Below, in pieces: positions 33,968-42,163 of a DNA stretch of 64,000 bases. Position numbers and translations under genes: made by a program. Origin of the DNA: Halosaccharopolyspora lacisalsi (GTDB lineage: Bacteria; Actinomycetota; Actinomycetes; Mycobacteriales; Pseudonocardiaceae); NCBI RefSeq assembly GCF_014137975.1, contig NZ_JACGWZ010000001.1, positions 310,001-374,000 of the forward strand. Direction: 5' to 3'. Numbering within the stretch: the first letter of the stretch is position 1; every line of letters starts with the position of its first letter. The notes under the pieces are model-generated. The model did no database searches. It was not told where the DNA came from and saw nothing but the letters and a program-made list of their open reading frames with translations.

Positions 33968-35644
33968 GTGTTGATGAAACGGTTTCTGATCTCCTTCGTC
34001 ACTACCGTGGTGACCATGCTGCTGGCCGGTGCTTCGGCTTCGGCCGTCGCGGCGCAGGCCGGGGAGGTGACCAGTGACATCGACGTGAAGTTGGAGCGCG
34101 ACGGCAGGCTGTCGGTGACCGAGCGGGTGACGGTCCCGCAAGGGAGCACCGCGCACCGCACGGTTCCGCTGCGACAGGCCGCCGGTGCGGACGCCGACCG
34201 GGTGTTCACCGTCGAGAACGCACGTGTGCGTGGCCCCGGCAGCGCCGATGTCGGGGCGGAACGCTTCACGCTCACCCTCCCACCAGGACAGTCCACTGTG
34301 ACTTATTCGGCGGGCGGGGCCGTCGCCGACACGGCGGAGGGTCAGCAGGTGCGCTGGCGGGTCTCGGGTGGCTGGGACGTGCCGGTGAGCAAGGTGGAGA
34401 CCTCCTTCATCGCCCCCCGGCTGGCGCGCTCCATCGACTGCAGCGCGGGCCGGGTCGGGACCGATACCGAGTGCGACCAGTTCCAGATCGGCCAGGCCGG
34501 GGGGACGCGGGCCGTGCACTTCGACCTGCAACCCGGGGAGCGCATGGGACTGGCCGTCGAGCTGCCCGCGGGGACAGTGCCGCCCAATGCCCGTTTCGAC
34601 GAGTCCTTCGGTTTCGGCAGCGCTTTCGCGCTCACTCCGGCCAGCGGATCCGGTCTGGTCGGCATCGGGCTGTTGTTGATCGGTGGTTTCGGCCTGTTGT
34701 GGTACTTGCGGGGGCGTGACGAGCGCGTGCTGGCCGGTGAGGTCGGGCAGGTCGAGGTGCTCATGGAGGACTCCGACGGCGGGATGTCGTTCGCTTCCCC
34801 GGACGGGGTGCTGCCGGGCCAGATCGGCACGGTCATCGACGAGCACGTCGACGTGGTGGACGTGACCGCCACCGTCGTCGACCTCGCGGTGCGCAACTAC
34901 CTGTGGATCGAGGAACTTCCCGGCGAGGAGCAGGGGCGGGACTGGCGGATCGTGGGGGTCAATCCGCCGGACGAGTCGCTGCGGCCGTACGAGCGCGAGG
35001 TGTACGAACTCCTGCTCGGGGAGGAGGAGCAGGCCCTGGTCTCCGAGCTGCGTGCCGGCCGGGAGGTGGACCTCGCGAAGGTGCGGGACGCCCTGTACTC
35101 CGACGTGGTGGAACAGAGCTGGTTCTCCCGCAGGCCCGACACCGAGCGCAATCTGTTCTGGTGGGCTGGCGTGGGAGTGGCCGTGGCCGGCGTGGTGCTG
35201 ACGGTCGCGCTGGCGTTGACGACGTCGCTGGCGTTGCTGGGTGTCGGGGTCGTCCTCGGTGGAATCGCGCTGACCTTCGGGGCGCGCCTGATGCCCGCGC
35301 GGGCGCGGCGGGGCAGTGCCCTGGTGGCGCAGGTGCGCGGACTTCGGGACTACCTGCACAGGGTCCCGGCCGGTTCCGTCCCGGCGCGGGACCGGGAGAT
35401 GGTGTTCTCCCGCTCGTTGCCGTACGCGGTGGTGCTGGGCGAGACCGAGCGCTGGCTGTCCGAGTTCGCAGAGCTGGACCCGGGGGCCGACGGGACACCG
35501 GGGTTGTACTGGTACGGCGAACTGGTCGAGCAGGACGGACACGTGGTCCCGAACCTGCGCCGTTTCCGCACGCACTTCCCGATGCTGGTCTCCGCCCTGG
35601 ACGGCGTGCTGGCTCAGCCCGGTCACCTGCGTTCGGTGCGGTAG
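33968..35644 (+). CDS. DUF2207 membrane protein
   Basis: 558 aa from GTG 33968 (ATG 33974 also fits). A signal peptide (about 30 residues) leads to an extracytoplasmic beta-rich domain with SDIDVKLERDGRLSVTERVTV, the DUF2207 marker. Then come one helix (GLVGIGLLLIGGFGLLWYL), a cytoplasmic region, two adjacent helices near residue 400 and a C-terminal cytoplasmic tail. The function of DUF2207 is not established. It is divergent from the zinc peptidase across about 140 bp. Confidence 0.83.
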   Translation: MLMKRFLISFVTTVVTMLLAGASASAVAAQAGEVTSDIDVKLERDGRLSVTERVTVPQGSTAHRTVPLRQAAGADADRVFTVENARVRGPGSADVGAERFTLTLPPGQSTVTYSAGGAVADTAEGQQVRWRVSGGWDVPVSKVETSFIAPRLARSIDCSAGRVGTDTECDQFQIGQAGGTRAVHFDLQPGERMGLAVELPAGTVPPNARFDESFGFGSAFALTPASGSGLVGIGLLLIGGFGLLWYLRGRDERVLAGEVGQVEVLMEDSDGGMSFASPDGVLPGQIGTVIDEHVDVVDVTATVVDLAVRNYLWIEELPGEEQGRDWRIVGVNPPDESLRPYEREVYELLLGEEEQALVSELRAGREVDLAKVRDALYSDVVEQSWFSRRPDTERNLFWWAGVGVAVAGVVLTVALALTTSLALLGVGVVLGGIALTFGARLMPARARRGSALVAQVRGLRDYLHRVPAGSVPARDREMVFSRSLPYAVVLGETERWLSEFAELDPGADGTPGLYWYGELVEQDGHVVPNLRRFRTHFPMLVSALDGVLAQPGHLRSVR

Positions 35645-35831
35645 TGCGCGGAGCGTGAGAAAATAGTTCGATAACGCTGATTCGGGGTAATCCGAATGCC
35701 GTTCGCGAATTTATTCTTCTCGCGGGGAGACCCCTCGTTGGAGTGAAAACCCCTTCGGGGGATTGTTCCGGCTCGTCCTCCGTTTCAAGATCGGTGTTGA
35801 TCGGATGCAGCGGTCCGATCGGAGGAAATCC
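35645..35831. other. AT-richer leader region before the I36-like genes
   Basis: 187 bp without a gene. It contains an inverted repeat ATTCGG/CCGAAT at 35680-35697, a CCCCTTCGGGG hairpin near 35750, and GATCGGA/TCCGATC at 35799-35820 directly before the ribosome binding site. These suggest a promoter plus a structured leader for the secreted protein gene. Confidence 0.5.
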
Positions 35832-36314
35832 ATGAAACGACATCGCAACCCCCGCATTCTCGTCGCCGCGCTTTTCGCCGCGTCCGTGGGGACCGCCTCG
35901 GCCGGGACGGCCGTGGCCGCCGAACCGCCCGAGGAGATCTCACCGGGGCTCACGGGCGACTACGACGACGGTCGGGGATTCGACAACTGCCCGCAGAACA
36001 CCTACTGCCTCTACGACGAGGCCGATTTCAACCAGGACAACAGCCACGCCCGCTACTGGTGGCTGCGCGGTACCGCCGGAGACCTTGCCGAGCTCGCGGA
36101 CGGAGGTTTCTCAGACAGGGCCGCTTCGGTCGTCAACAGGACGGGTGGTCCCATCTGCCTCTTCTCCGAGTACCTCGACGGAAACTGCCTCAAGGTCGAC
36201 GCGCACACCGCGATCCACGATCTGGACCAGTACGAGTTCTACGACGAGAACTCGGACGGCGTCTCCTCGGTGCCGGCGAACTCCTCCGTCGACTGCGACA
36301 ACCCCATCAGCTGA
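35832..36314 (+). CDS. Secreted peptidase-inhibitor-I36/crystallin-like protein
   Basis: 160 aa from ATG with GGAGGAAATCC upstream. A signal peptide ends near AVAAEPP (residue about 35). The mature part has the I36/SMI pattern CPQNTYCLYDEADFN, then VVNRTGGPICLF and GNCLKVD. This is a small beta-gamma-crystallin-like fold seen in secreted actinomycete protease inhibitors. Five Cys are present, so one may be free. It is followed by a paralogue at 36420. Target protease unknown. Confidence 0.75.
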   Translation: MKRHRNPRILVAALFAASVGTASAGTAVAAEPPEEISPGLTGDYDDGRGFDNCPQNTYCLYDEADFNQDNSHARYWWLRGTAGDLAELADGGFSDRAASVVNRTGGPICLFSEYLDGNCLKVDAHTAIHDLDQYEFYDENSDGVSSVPANSSVDCDNPIS

Positions 36315-36348
36315 GGATTCCTTCGCGGAACCCGCTTTCCCGCATCGC

Positions 36349-36376
36349 CACACGTCTTCTGGTGTGGTGACGTGTG
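36349..36376 (+). terminator. Hairpin between the two I36-like genes
   Basis: CACACGTC/GACGTGTG arms (8 bp) with a 12-base loop, followed by a pyrimidine-rich CTTCTTCTTTCTTC tract. It is either a terminator of the first gene or a partial attenuator before the second. Confidence 0.6.
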
Positions 36377-36419
36377 TCTTCTTCTTTCTTCGTAGTTTCG
36401 AAGTGCAAAGGTCGAGGAA

Positions 36420-36929
36420 ATGATCGTGCGCAAAACAGGAAGAAAGATCCGACTGGCCGTGGCGGCGGGAATCGCCGCGACCGCGATGACCGGGGCGATG
36501 GCCCACGCCGCCGCGCCGCCGGACGACGGCCCGGATCACAAGACCGGCTCCGGCATGGAGGAGTGCCCGACCAACCGGGTCTGCTTCTACGCCGAGGCTG
36601 AGTTCAACAATGGTGGAGACACCGATGAAAACGACATCTGGACCGTCGGCAGGAGTTGGCCCTACTTCAACCAGAATTTCGAAGGGAGCACGCTGAGCAA
36701 CCAGGCCCAGGACAGGACCGAATCGATCGTCAACAACACCGATCACCCCGTCCACGTGTTCGACGGCTGGAAGTACGGCGGGGAGTGCCTGACCATCAAG
36801 CCCCGTAGTTGGGTGACCGACCTCGCCGATTACCACCCGATCGGTCGAGCGGTCAACTCCAATGCCGCCGCGTCGATGTCGACCGATCCGATGTTCACCA
36901 ACCACTGCTACCCGGCTTACAAGAGCTGA
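36420..36929 (+). CDS. Secreted I36/crystallin-like protein, second paralogue
   Basis: 169 aa from ATG 36420, although GTG 36426 has better spacing to GAGGAA. A signal peptide ends near AHAAAPP. The mature part repeats the neighbour's pattern (CPTNRVCFYAEAEFN, IVNNTDHPVHVF, GECLTIKP) with four Cys; the Cys in PICLF of the first protein is missing here. Tandem duplication and divergence of a secreted inhibitor gene is the likely history. Function is inferred only from the family. Confidence 0.73.
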   Translation: MIVRKTGRKIRLAVAAGIAATAMTGAMAHAAAPPDDGPDHKTGSGMEECPTNRVCFYAEAEFNNGGDTDENDIWTVGRSWPYFNQNFEGSTLSNQAQDRTESIVNNTDHPVHVFDGWKYGGECLTIKPRSWVTDLADYHPIGRAVNSNAAASMSTDPMFTNHCYPAYKS

Positions 36930-37153
36930 TCCGTCCCGGTACCGTCCGCCCCGGCACGTCGTGTCGGGGCGGACGTGCGTCGATCACAGCGCCGACGGCG
37001 TGGCGGCCGCCCGCCCCGGTCGCCTTCCCGAGATCGGCTGTTTTGCCTCGAAACACGCAAAGTGATCGACCAGCCGAACACGGTTGCGGTGCTGGCTAGG
37101 ATGATCGGGTCGGCACGACACCACCCGCACGGGCGAAGACACGGGAGCAGGCC

Positions 37154-37975
37154 ATGGCACGGGACGGAAGCTACGGACCGCAGGATCTCGACCTGAAGTT
37201 GCCGAACTCGGCTCGGCTCTACGACGTCTTCCTGGGCGGGGACCACAACACCGCCGAGGACCGGTCCCTGGCGGAGCGGATCCGGCTCAACGCACCGCGG
37301 TGGTCGCTCGGGGCGCAGTTGAACCGTTCCTTCCTGCGCCGGGCGGTGCAGTACATGGTCGAGCAGGGGATCGACCAGTTCCTCGACCTGGGCTCGGGCA
37401 TCCCCACGGTGGGCAACGTGCACGAGATCGCCCAGCAGCACAACCCGGACGCCCGCGTGGTCTACGTCGATTACGAGGCCGTGGCCTACAACACCGCGCG
37501 CACGATGCTGGCCGACAATCCCAACGCCACGATCCTGCACGCCGACTTACGGGACCCCGCCGCGGTCCTCGATCACCCCGACACCCGCGAGCTGCTGGAC
37601 TTCTCCCGCCCGGTCGGTCTGCTGGTCGTCGGTGTGCTGCTGTTCTTCAGCCCGGAGGACCGGCCGGGCGAGCTCGTGCGGGCCTATCGCGAACAGCTCG
37701 TCCCCGGGAGCTACCTGGCCATTTCCCAGGCCAGCGACGACGACCTCCCGCCGGACCTGCAAAGCGAGATCGACCAGGTGGTGGCCTCCTACGAACGGGC
37801 CAACGAGCAACTCACTCTGCGCGACTACGACGAGGTCGCCTCGTGGTTCGCCGGAACCGAGCTGGTCGAGCCGGGGCTGGTGCACTATCCGGACTGGCGT
37901 TCCGAGGACGAGGAGCTCGACGACGTCCAGCTCAGCTGCCGTTACGGATACGTCGGCGTGGGCCGCGTCAGCTGA
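37154..37975 (+). CDS. SAM-dependent methyltransferase (PF04672/Methyltransf_19 type)
   Basis: 273 aa. It carries the family start (NSARLYDVFLGGDHNTAEDR), SAM motif I FLDLGSGIPT, the acidic loop VVYVDYEAVA and ILHADLRDP. These are abundant in actinomycetes, often beside regulators, and their substrates are unknown. ATG 37154 follows a purine-rich GGGAGCAGGCC. The 224-bp gap before it shows nothing I can name. Confidence 0.85.
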   Translation: MARDGSYGPQDLDLKLPNSARLYDVFLGGDHNTAEDRSLAERIRLNAPRWSLGAQLNRSFLRRAVQYMVEQGIDQFLDLGSGIPTVGNVHEIAQQHNPDARVVYVDYEAVAYNTARTMLADNPNATILHADLRDPAAVLDHPDTRELLDFSRPVGLLVVGVLLFFSPEDRPGELVRAYREQLVPGSYLAISQASDDDLPPDLQSEIDQVVASYERANEQLTLRDYDEVASWFAGTELVEPGLVHYPDWRSEDEELDDVQLSCRYGYVGVGRVS

Positions 37976-38130
37976 CTTGCTGGCCTGCCGGCGCGGTGGC
38001 CACCCGGTCGGTCACCGCGCCGGGAAGACCTCGGTACTGCCTCACCGCGTCGTGAGTCCTTGCGGCCGTTCGGGTGATCTTGCCCGGGTGCGCCTCCCGT
38101 TCGCCATCCGTGCGCGGTAGACAACGTGGC

Positions 38131-38817
38131 GTGAACGTTGCGAACGGTTCCGGGCGGACGCCCGCGTTTCGTGCCCTGGCCGGTCATTCCGCGTGGTCCT
38201 CGCTGGTGAACAGCGGTGTCCGGGGCAGGCACGACGCCGGTACGAGGGTGTTGCGGCAGGGCGATCCCGGTGGCTGGGTCCTGCTGTGCGTGGCGGGCCG
38301 GATCAAGGTGACCTATGCGGAACCGGACGGCCGGGAGCTGATGCTGGCCGTACGCGGTCCCGGAGACGTGCTCGGCGAGTTCTCCGGTCGTGACGGTGGG
38401 CCGCGCTCGGCGACGGTGCGGGCGATCGAGTCGTGCGTTGTCTCGCGGTTGCCCGACGAGCGGTTCGCCGAGACGGTGGCCCGGTTCGGCCTGGACGCCG
38501 AGCTGAACCGCTACATCCTCGGAAAGACGCGCGAAAGCAGCGCCCACGTCTGGCGGATGGCGTACCGCCGTACCCCGGTGCGCCTGGCGGAGCTGCTGCT
38601 GACGATCGTGGCGGCGGCGGGGCCCGACCACCGCAGCCCCGCCACGGTGACGCTGTCGCAGGAGGAACTGGCCGACGCGCTCGGGCTGGCCCGCAGCGCG
38701 ATCACTCCGGTACTGGCGGAGTGGAAGGAAACCGGCCTGATCACTTCCGGCCGGGGACGCGTGGAGATCGAGGACCTGGCGGGACTGTCCGCCGTGGCGC
38801 GATCGACCGGGGACTGA
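38131..38817 (+). CDS. Crp/Fnr-family cyclic-nucleotide-responsive regulator
   Basis: 228 aa from GTG 38131 (in-frame ATG at 38074 possible). The N-terminal cNMP-binding fold keeps the phosphate-binding cassette: Gly82-Glu83 in LGEF and Arg92-Ser93 in PRSATVRA, matching the cAMP-contacting GE and RS of E. coli CRP. The C-terminal winged helix is VTLSQEELADALGLARSAITPVLAEW. It should therefore be able to bind a cyclic nucleotide, unlike many Crp/Fnr proteins. It lies 91 bp upstream of a cyclase-like gene in the same direction, with a perfect palindrome between. It may sense that cyclase's product. Confidence 0.87.
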   Translation: MNVANGSGRTPAFRALAGHSAWSSLVNSGVRGRHDAGTRVLRQGDPGGWVLLCVAGRIKVTYAEPDGRELMLAVRGPGDVLGEFSGRDGGPRSATVRAIESCVVSRLPDERFAETVARFGLDAELNRYILGKTRESSAHVWRMAYRRTPVRLAELLLTIVAAAGPDHRSPATVTLSQEELADALGLARSAITPVLAEWKETGLITSGRGRVEIEDLAGLSAVARSTGD

Positions 38818-38827
38818 GTGATTTTCG

Positions 38828-38876
38828 CACTGTGTCCAGTTCTGGACAGAAGTCCCGTTCGCACGGGGTCACAGTG
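38828..38876. promoter_or_regulatory. Candidate operator of the cyclase cassette
   Basis: A perfect palindrome TGTCCAGTTCTGGACA lies at 38833-38848. An outer inverted pair, CACTGTG (38828-38834) and CACAGTG (38870-38876), also spans the gap. Everything lies between the Crp-type gene and the cyclase-like gene, so the Crp-type protein is the obvious candidate binder. Confidence 0.6.
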
Positions 38877-38908
38877 GTCTCGGCAGTCCGACGACGACGG
38901 AGGAAGCG

Positions 38909-39907
38909 ATGGACACCGATTCCGAGACGCACCACCACGGGCCGGGCGAGTACCTGGGAGTGCTCGTGGTCGACGCTGAGGGGTTCAGCGCGCACGACGA
39001 CGTGCGGCAGAAGCGACTGGCGGGCCTGGTCCCGCGGGTGCTGGAGAAGGCGGCGGCGCGCAGCGGGACGGAGGCGTTGTGGAACGGTCGCCGTTTTCCG
39101 GCTCACCGGGGTGACGGCTACCTGTTCGGCTTCGACCCGGGGCTGCTCGCCAGGGTGGTCGACTTCTACTTGGACGCCCTGCAGTCCGAGCTGCGCTCGT
39201 GGGGGCGGAGCCTGAGAGCAGAGGGCATGTCCCTGCGGCTGCGCGCGAGCGTGCACGCGGGGCCGCTCCAGGACTTCGACAGCCTGCTGGCGGACTCACC
39301 CGCGGGCAAGGTCATGATCGATACCCACCGGGCCGTCGATGCGCCGCAGGTCAGGGCTCTGCTGGAGGAATCCGACCCGGGGGTCACCTTCCTCGGCACG
39401 GTCGTGTCCGAGGAGGTCATGGAGCGCGTCGTGCGTGCCGGTCACTCGGTCCGGCGTCCGAGCGAGTTCGTGGTGGCACCCCTGGAGGTCGCCGGTAAGG
39501 ACTACCGGGGGACGGGTTACCTCCGGGTGCCCGTGCCGTCCGGGGACCTGCTCGTGCACGGTCTGCTGCGCGGTCAGCCCGAGGAGCACGAGGAGCCGGT
39601 CGACACGTCCGCCGCACCTCAGCACGGGACCACGACGAACACCGGTGGCGACGTGGACGGCGGCAACGTGGTGCAGGGCGGGCACGTGGGTTCGTTCGGG
39701 GATCACGGGAACAGGGCCACCCACGGTTCCGTGGCGGTCGGTTCCGCGACCGGCCCCGGCACCACGGTCGGCCACACCGTGGACCAGTCCTCCGGAAAGC
39801 AGGAGTTCTCGGGGAACTTCGGCATGGGCGGTGACGGCAACTTCGGACCATCGGCCGGCCGTCGTGTCGGGACCGCGCGTGACGACGAATCGGGAGGTCA
39901 GCGGTGA
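38909..39907 (+). CDS. Class III nucleotidyl-cyclase-like protein with Gly/Val/His-rich tail
   Basis: 332 aa; ATG 38909 has GGAGGAA three bases upstream. Residues 15-215 follow the class III cyclase pattern: the first metal Asp in VVDAEGFS (Asp22), the second in HRGDGYLFGF (Asp69), RLRASVHAGP, then a helix with MIDTHRAVDAPQVRALL. The base-specifying residues cannot be assigned, so cAMP, cGMP, cCMP or cUMP are all possible. Residues 235-310 are low-complexity (GGNVVQGGHVGSFGDHGN, SVAVGSATGPGTTVGHTV) and resemble bacterial amyloid signalling motifs. The second block is shared with the next protein. The stop overlaps the next start by 4 bp. Confidence 0.75.
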   Translation: MDTDSETHHHGPGEYLGVLVVDAEGFSAHDDVRQKRLAGLVPRVLEKAAARSGTEALWNGRRFPAHRGDGYLFGFDPGLLARVVDFYLDALQSELRSWGRSLRAEGMSLRLRASVHAGPLQDFDSLLADSPAGKVMIDTHRAVDAPQVRALLEESDPGVTFLGTVVSEEVMERVVRAGHSVRRPSEFVVAPLEVAGKDYRGTGYLRVPVPSGDLLVHGLLRGQPEEHEEPVDTSAAPQHGTTTNTGGDVDGGNVVQGGHVGSFGDHGNRATHGSVAVGSATGPGTTVGHTVDQSSGKQEFSGNFGMGGDGNFGPSAGRRVGTARDDESGGQR

Positions 39908-42129
39908 ACGACGACGGCGTGGCGGACTTGCTCGATCCCGACGGAGGCCATCAGGGACGCGTGGACGACCACGGCATGCTCGTTCCCGAGCAGGTGCTGG
40001 AGGCGTTCCCGGAATCCGCCGCAGCACCGCGGGAAACCGACGAGGCGCCGCAGGAGTCCGTCGGAGACCACCACGACGTGAGCGCCCGGGGTGACAGTGT
40101 CGCGGTCGACTCGATCTCCGGTTCGGGCGTCACCGTGGCGAAGGAGGTCGACCACTCCCGGGACAAGCGGATCAACTCCCCCGAGTTCAACCTGTACTCC
40201 TCGGCGGAGGAGATCCTGGAGGTGGCGCGCTCGGCCGATCCGGGAGCGCGCCGTCGGGAGTGGGACGCCGACGCACTGCGGAAATCGGCCGAGAACTACG
40301 TCGTCCCGCAGGGGTTGCTCGAACCGGAGGAGCGCTCGGCATACCGGGTGCTCACCTCACGTCGTCACCTCGCGATCACCGCGCCGGTCGACCGGGCCGG
40401 ACACGAGGCGGCGGCGCTTCGCCTCGCACACGAGGTCCGGAAGCGTTCGGTTCCCGACCTCGTGGTGTGCAAGGAGCTGGTGGACCGCGACTTCCGCCTG
40501 ACCGCGAAAACGCTCCTGCGCGAGACGCGTCCCTGCCTGGTGATCCTGGATCTGCGTGACGCCCTCGACTCCGCCGTCGACAGGGTGTGCAATGGCCTGA
40601 CGTCCTTCGTGGAGGAACTGGAGCCCCGGAACGGCTACCTGGTGCTCCTTCTCCCGCACGGTCAGCGACGCCGGTTCGACGACGAGTTCCCGGCACGGGC
40701 CCACGAGCTGGGCAGGCCACCGGCCCCCGAGGTGCTGTCCCGGCATCTGCGTGGTGTCGACGACTCGGCTGACCTTCTCGAGCAGTCGCGACTGACCGCC
40801 TACCTCGAACAGGCGTGGCCGCCACGGGCGACCGAGCTGGCGTGCTGGGTCTCCGAGATCGCCGAGAGGGGAGAGACGGACTCCGCCGAACTCGCTCGGC
40901 AGGCATGCGGTGTGGTCGAGGACTGGTCGGGCGCTCTCCGCGAGGAGATCGCGGCGCACCAGCAGGAGGAGGACGTCGAGTGGCTGAGTCTGCTGCTCGC
41001 GGCGGCCCTGCTGGAAGGAGCTCGACCCCAGCAGATCGTCGCGGCCTCGGACCGGTTGCTGCGGCGTCTGGAGCACCGTCCGCCGGAGGCCGAATCGCTG
41101 CTGCGGCCGGGTGTGGTGACCACCCTGCGAAAACTCGGGAGCACGGTCTTCGACGTGGAGCGGAGCCGTTTCGAACGTCCCCACTACGGGGAGTCGGTGC
41201 TGCGGCACTTCTGGAGCGAACACCCGATGCTGCGGAGGTCCATCCGGGACTGGATGGCCGAGCTGCGGGTCGGCGGGTTGCACCGACGGGACCTGGAGCG
41301 GGTGGCCGACCGGACCACCGAGCTGGCCAGGGTGACCGGATCGCGCGTGGCCATCGACCTCGCCAGGAGGTGGGCGACGCCCGAAGGGGGAAGCTCCGCC
41401 GGAGCGGTGGGCGGGTTCGACGGTGCGCGGCGTTCGATCGCGGTCCGGTTGCTGACCAACACTGCCCTCGATGCGACGACCGGGCGCCACGTGCGGGACA
41501 AGCTCTACGACTGGGCTCAGCGCGGCACTTCGCCCGAATTGGGCTTGGTCGTGGCCGAGGTGTGCGGCGGTGCGATGAGCGTGGAGTTCCCGCGCGTGGC
41601 GCTGACCCGGCTGAAGCTCCTGGCGGCGAGCGAGAACGAGGCGGTGCACGCGGCCGTGGTGGAGGCTCTGACCAGCATCGCCGGGCACCTCGGGCCGCCC
41701 GGTTTCCTGCGCTACCTCGCGGAGTGGTTCGACCGGGCCGAGCCGATCCGGTTGGCGACGTTGGCCGAGGGCATCGATGCAGTACTCGCCCTCGCTGTCG
41801 AGGGTGACGCCCTGTCGCCTGATTTCATCGATGCGGCCGAAGTCCGGATCTTCTGGCGGCGGGCGCTCGACGACATGCCGCTGGAGGAGAGCCGCAGGGT
41901 GCTCGCGGCGTGGTTGCGGCCCGCGACGTCGGTACCGGAGACGGTTCGCGAGCGGATGGTGGAAGTACTCGTGGAGGCCACCGAGCACCAGCCGCACCGG
42001 ATCCAGCGGTTGTACTACGCGAGCCGGATCGCCACGCCTTCCTCCGAAGCCCCGGGGACCGATCCGCTCGGTGACGTCGTCCAGCAGATGTGGACGCGGC
42101 TGGACGAGGTCGACCCGCTGCGCGCGTGA
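39904..42129 (+). CDS. STAND/NTPase-like protein with degenerate P-loop and helical repeats
   Basis: 741 aa from a GTG overlapping the cyclase stop, with GGGAGGT upstream. Residues 60-82 carry SVAVDSISGSGVTVAKEV, aligning with the cyclase tail. Residues 130-230 look like a P-loop NTPase start, but the Walker A site reads APVDRAGHEAAA (about 160-171), with the Lys-Ser/Thr pair lost. A Walker B-like CLVILDLRD (211-219) follows. The remaining 500 residues are helical, ARM/HEAT-like. It is probably a non-hydrolysing scaffold or sensor in the manner of inactive STAND proteins. The family name is not known to me. Confidence 0.6.
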   Translation: MNDDGVADLLDPDGGHQGRVDDHGMLVPEQVLEAFPESAAAPRETDEAPQESVGDHHDVSARGDSVAVDSISGSGVTVAKEVDHSRDKRINSPEFNLYSSAEEILEVARSADPGARRREWDADALRKSAENYVVPQGLLEPEERSAYRVLTSRRHLAITAPVDRAGHEAAALRLAHEVRKRSVPDLVVCKELVDRDFRLTAKTLLRETRPCLVILDLRDALDSAVDRVCNGLTSFVEELEPRNGYLVLLLPHGQRRRFDDEFPARAHELGRPPAPEVLSRHLRGVDDSADLLEQSRLTAYLEQAWPPRATELACWVSEIAERGETDSAELARQACGVVEDWSGALREEIAAHQQEEDVEWLSLLLAAALLEGARPQQIVAASDRLLRRLEHRPPEAESLLRPGVVTTLRKLGSTVFDVERSRFERPHYGESVLRHFWSEHPMLRRSIRDWMAELRVGGLHRRDLERVADRTTELARVTGSRVAIDLARRWATPEGGSSAGAVGGFDGARRSIAVRLLTNTALDATTGRHVRDKLYDWAQRGTSPELGLVVAEVCGGAMSVEFPRVALTRLKLLAASENEAVHAAVVEALTSIAGHLGPPGFLRYLAEWFDRAEPIRLATLAEGIDAVLALAVEGDALSPDFIDAAEVRIFWRRALDDMPLEESRRVLAAWLRPATSVPETVRERMVEVLVEATEHQPHRIQRLYYASRIATPSSEAPGTDPLGDVVQQMWTRLDEVDPLRA

Positions 42130-42163
42130 GACGGGACCTCCGAACGAACCCGGAAGGGGAGTG

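Noticed and set aside
41777-42163. N-terminal extension of the third cassette protein
   Set aside because: It overlaps the coding end of the 741-aa protein in another frame; ATG 42164 has a good ribosome site.
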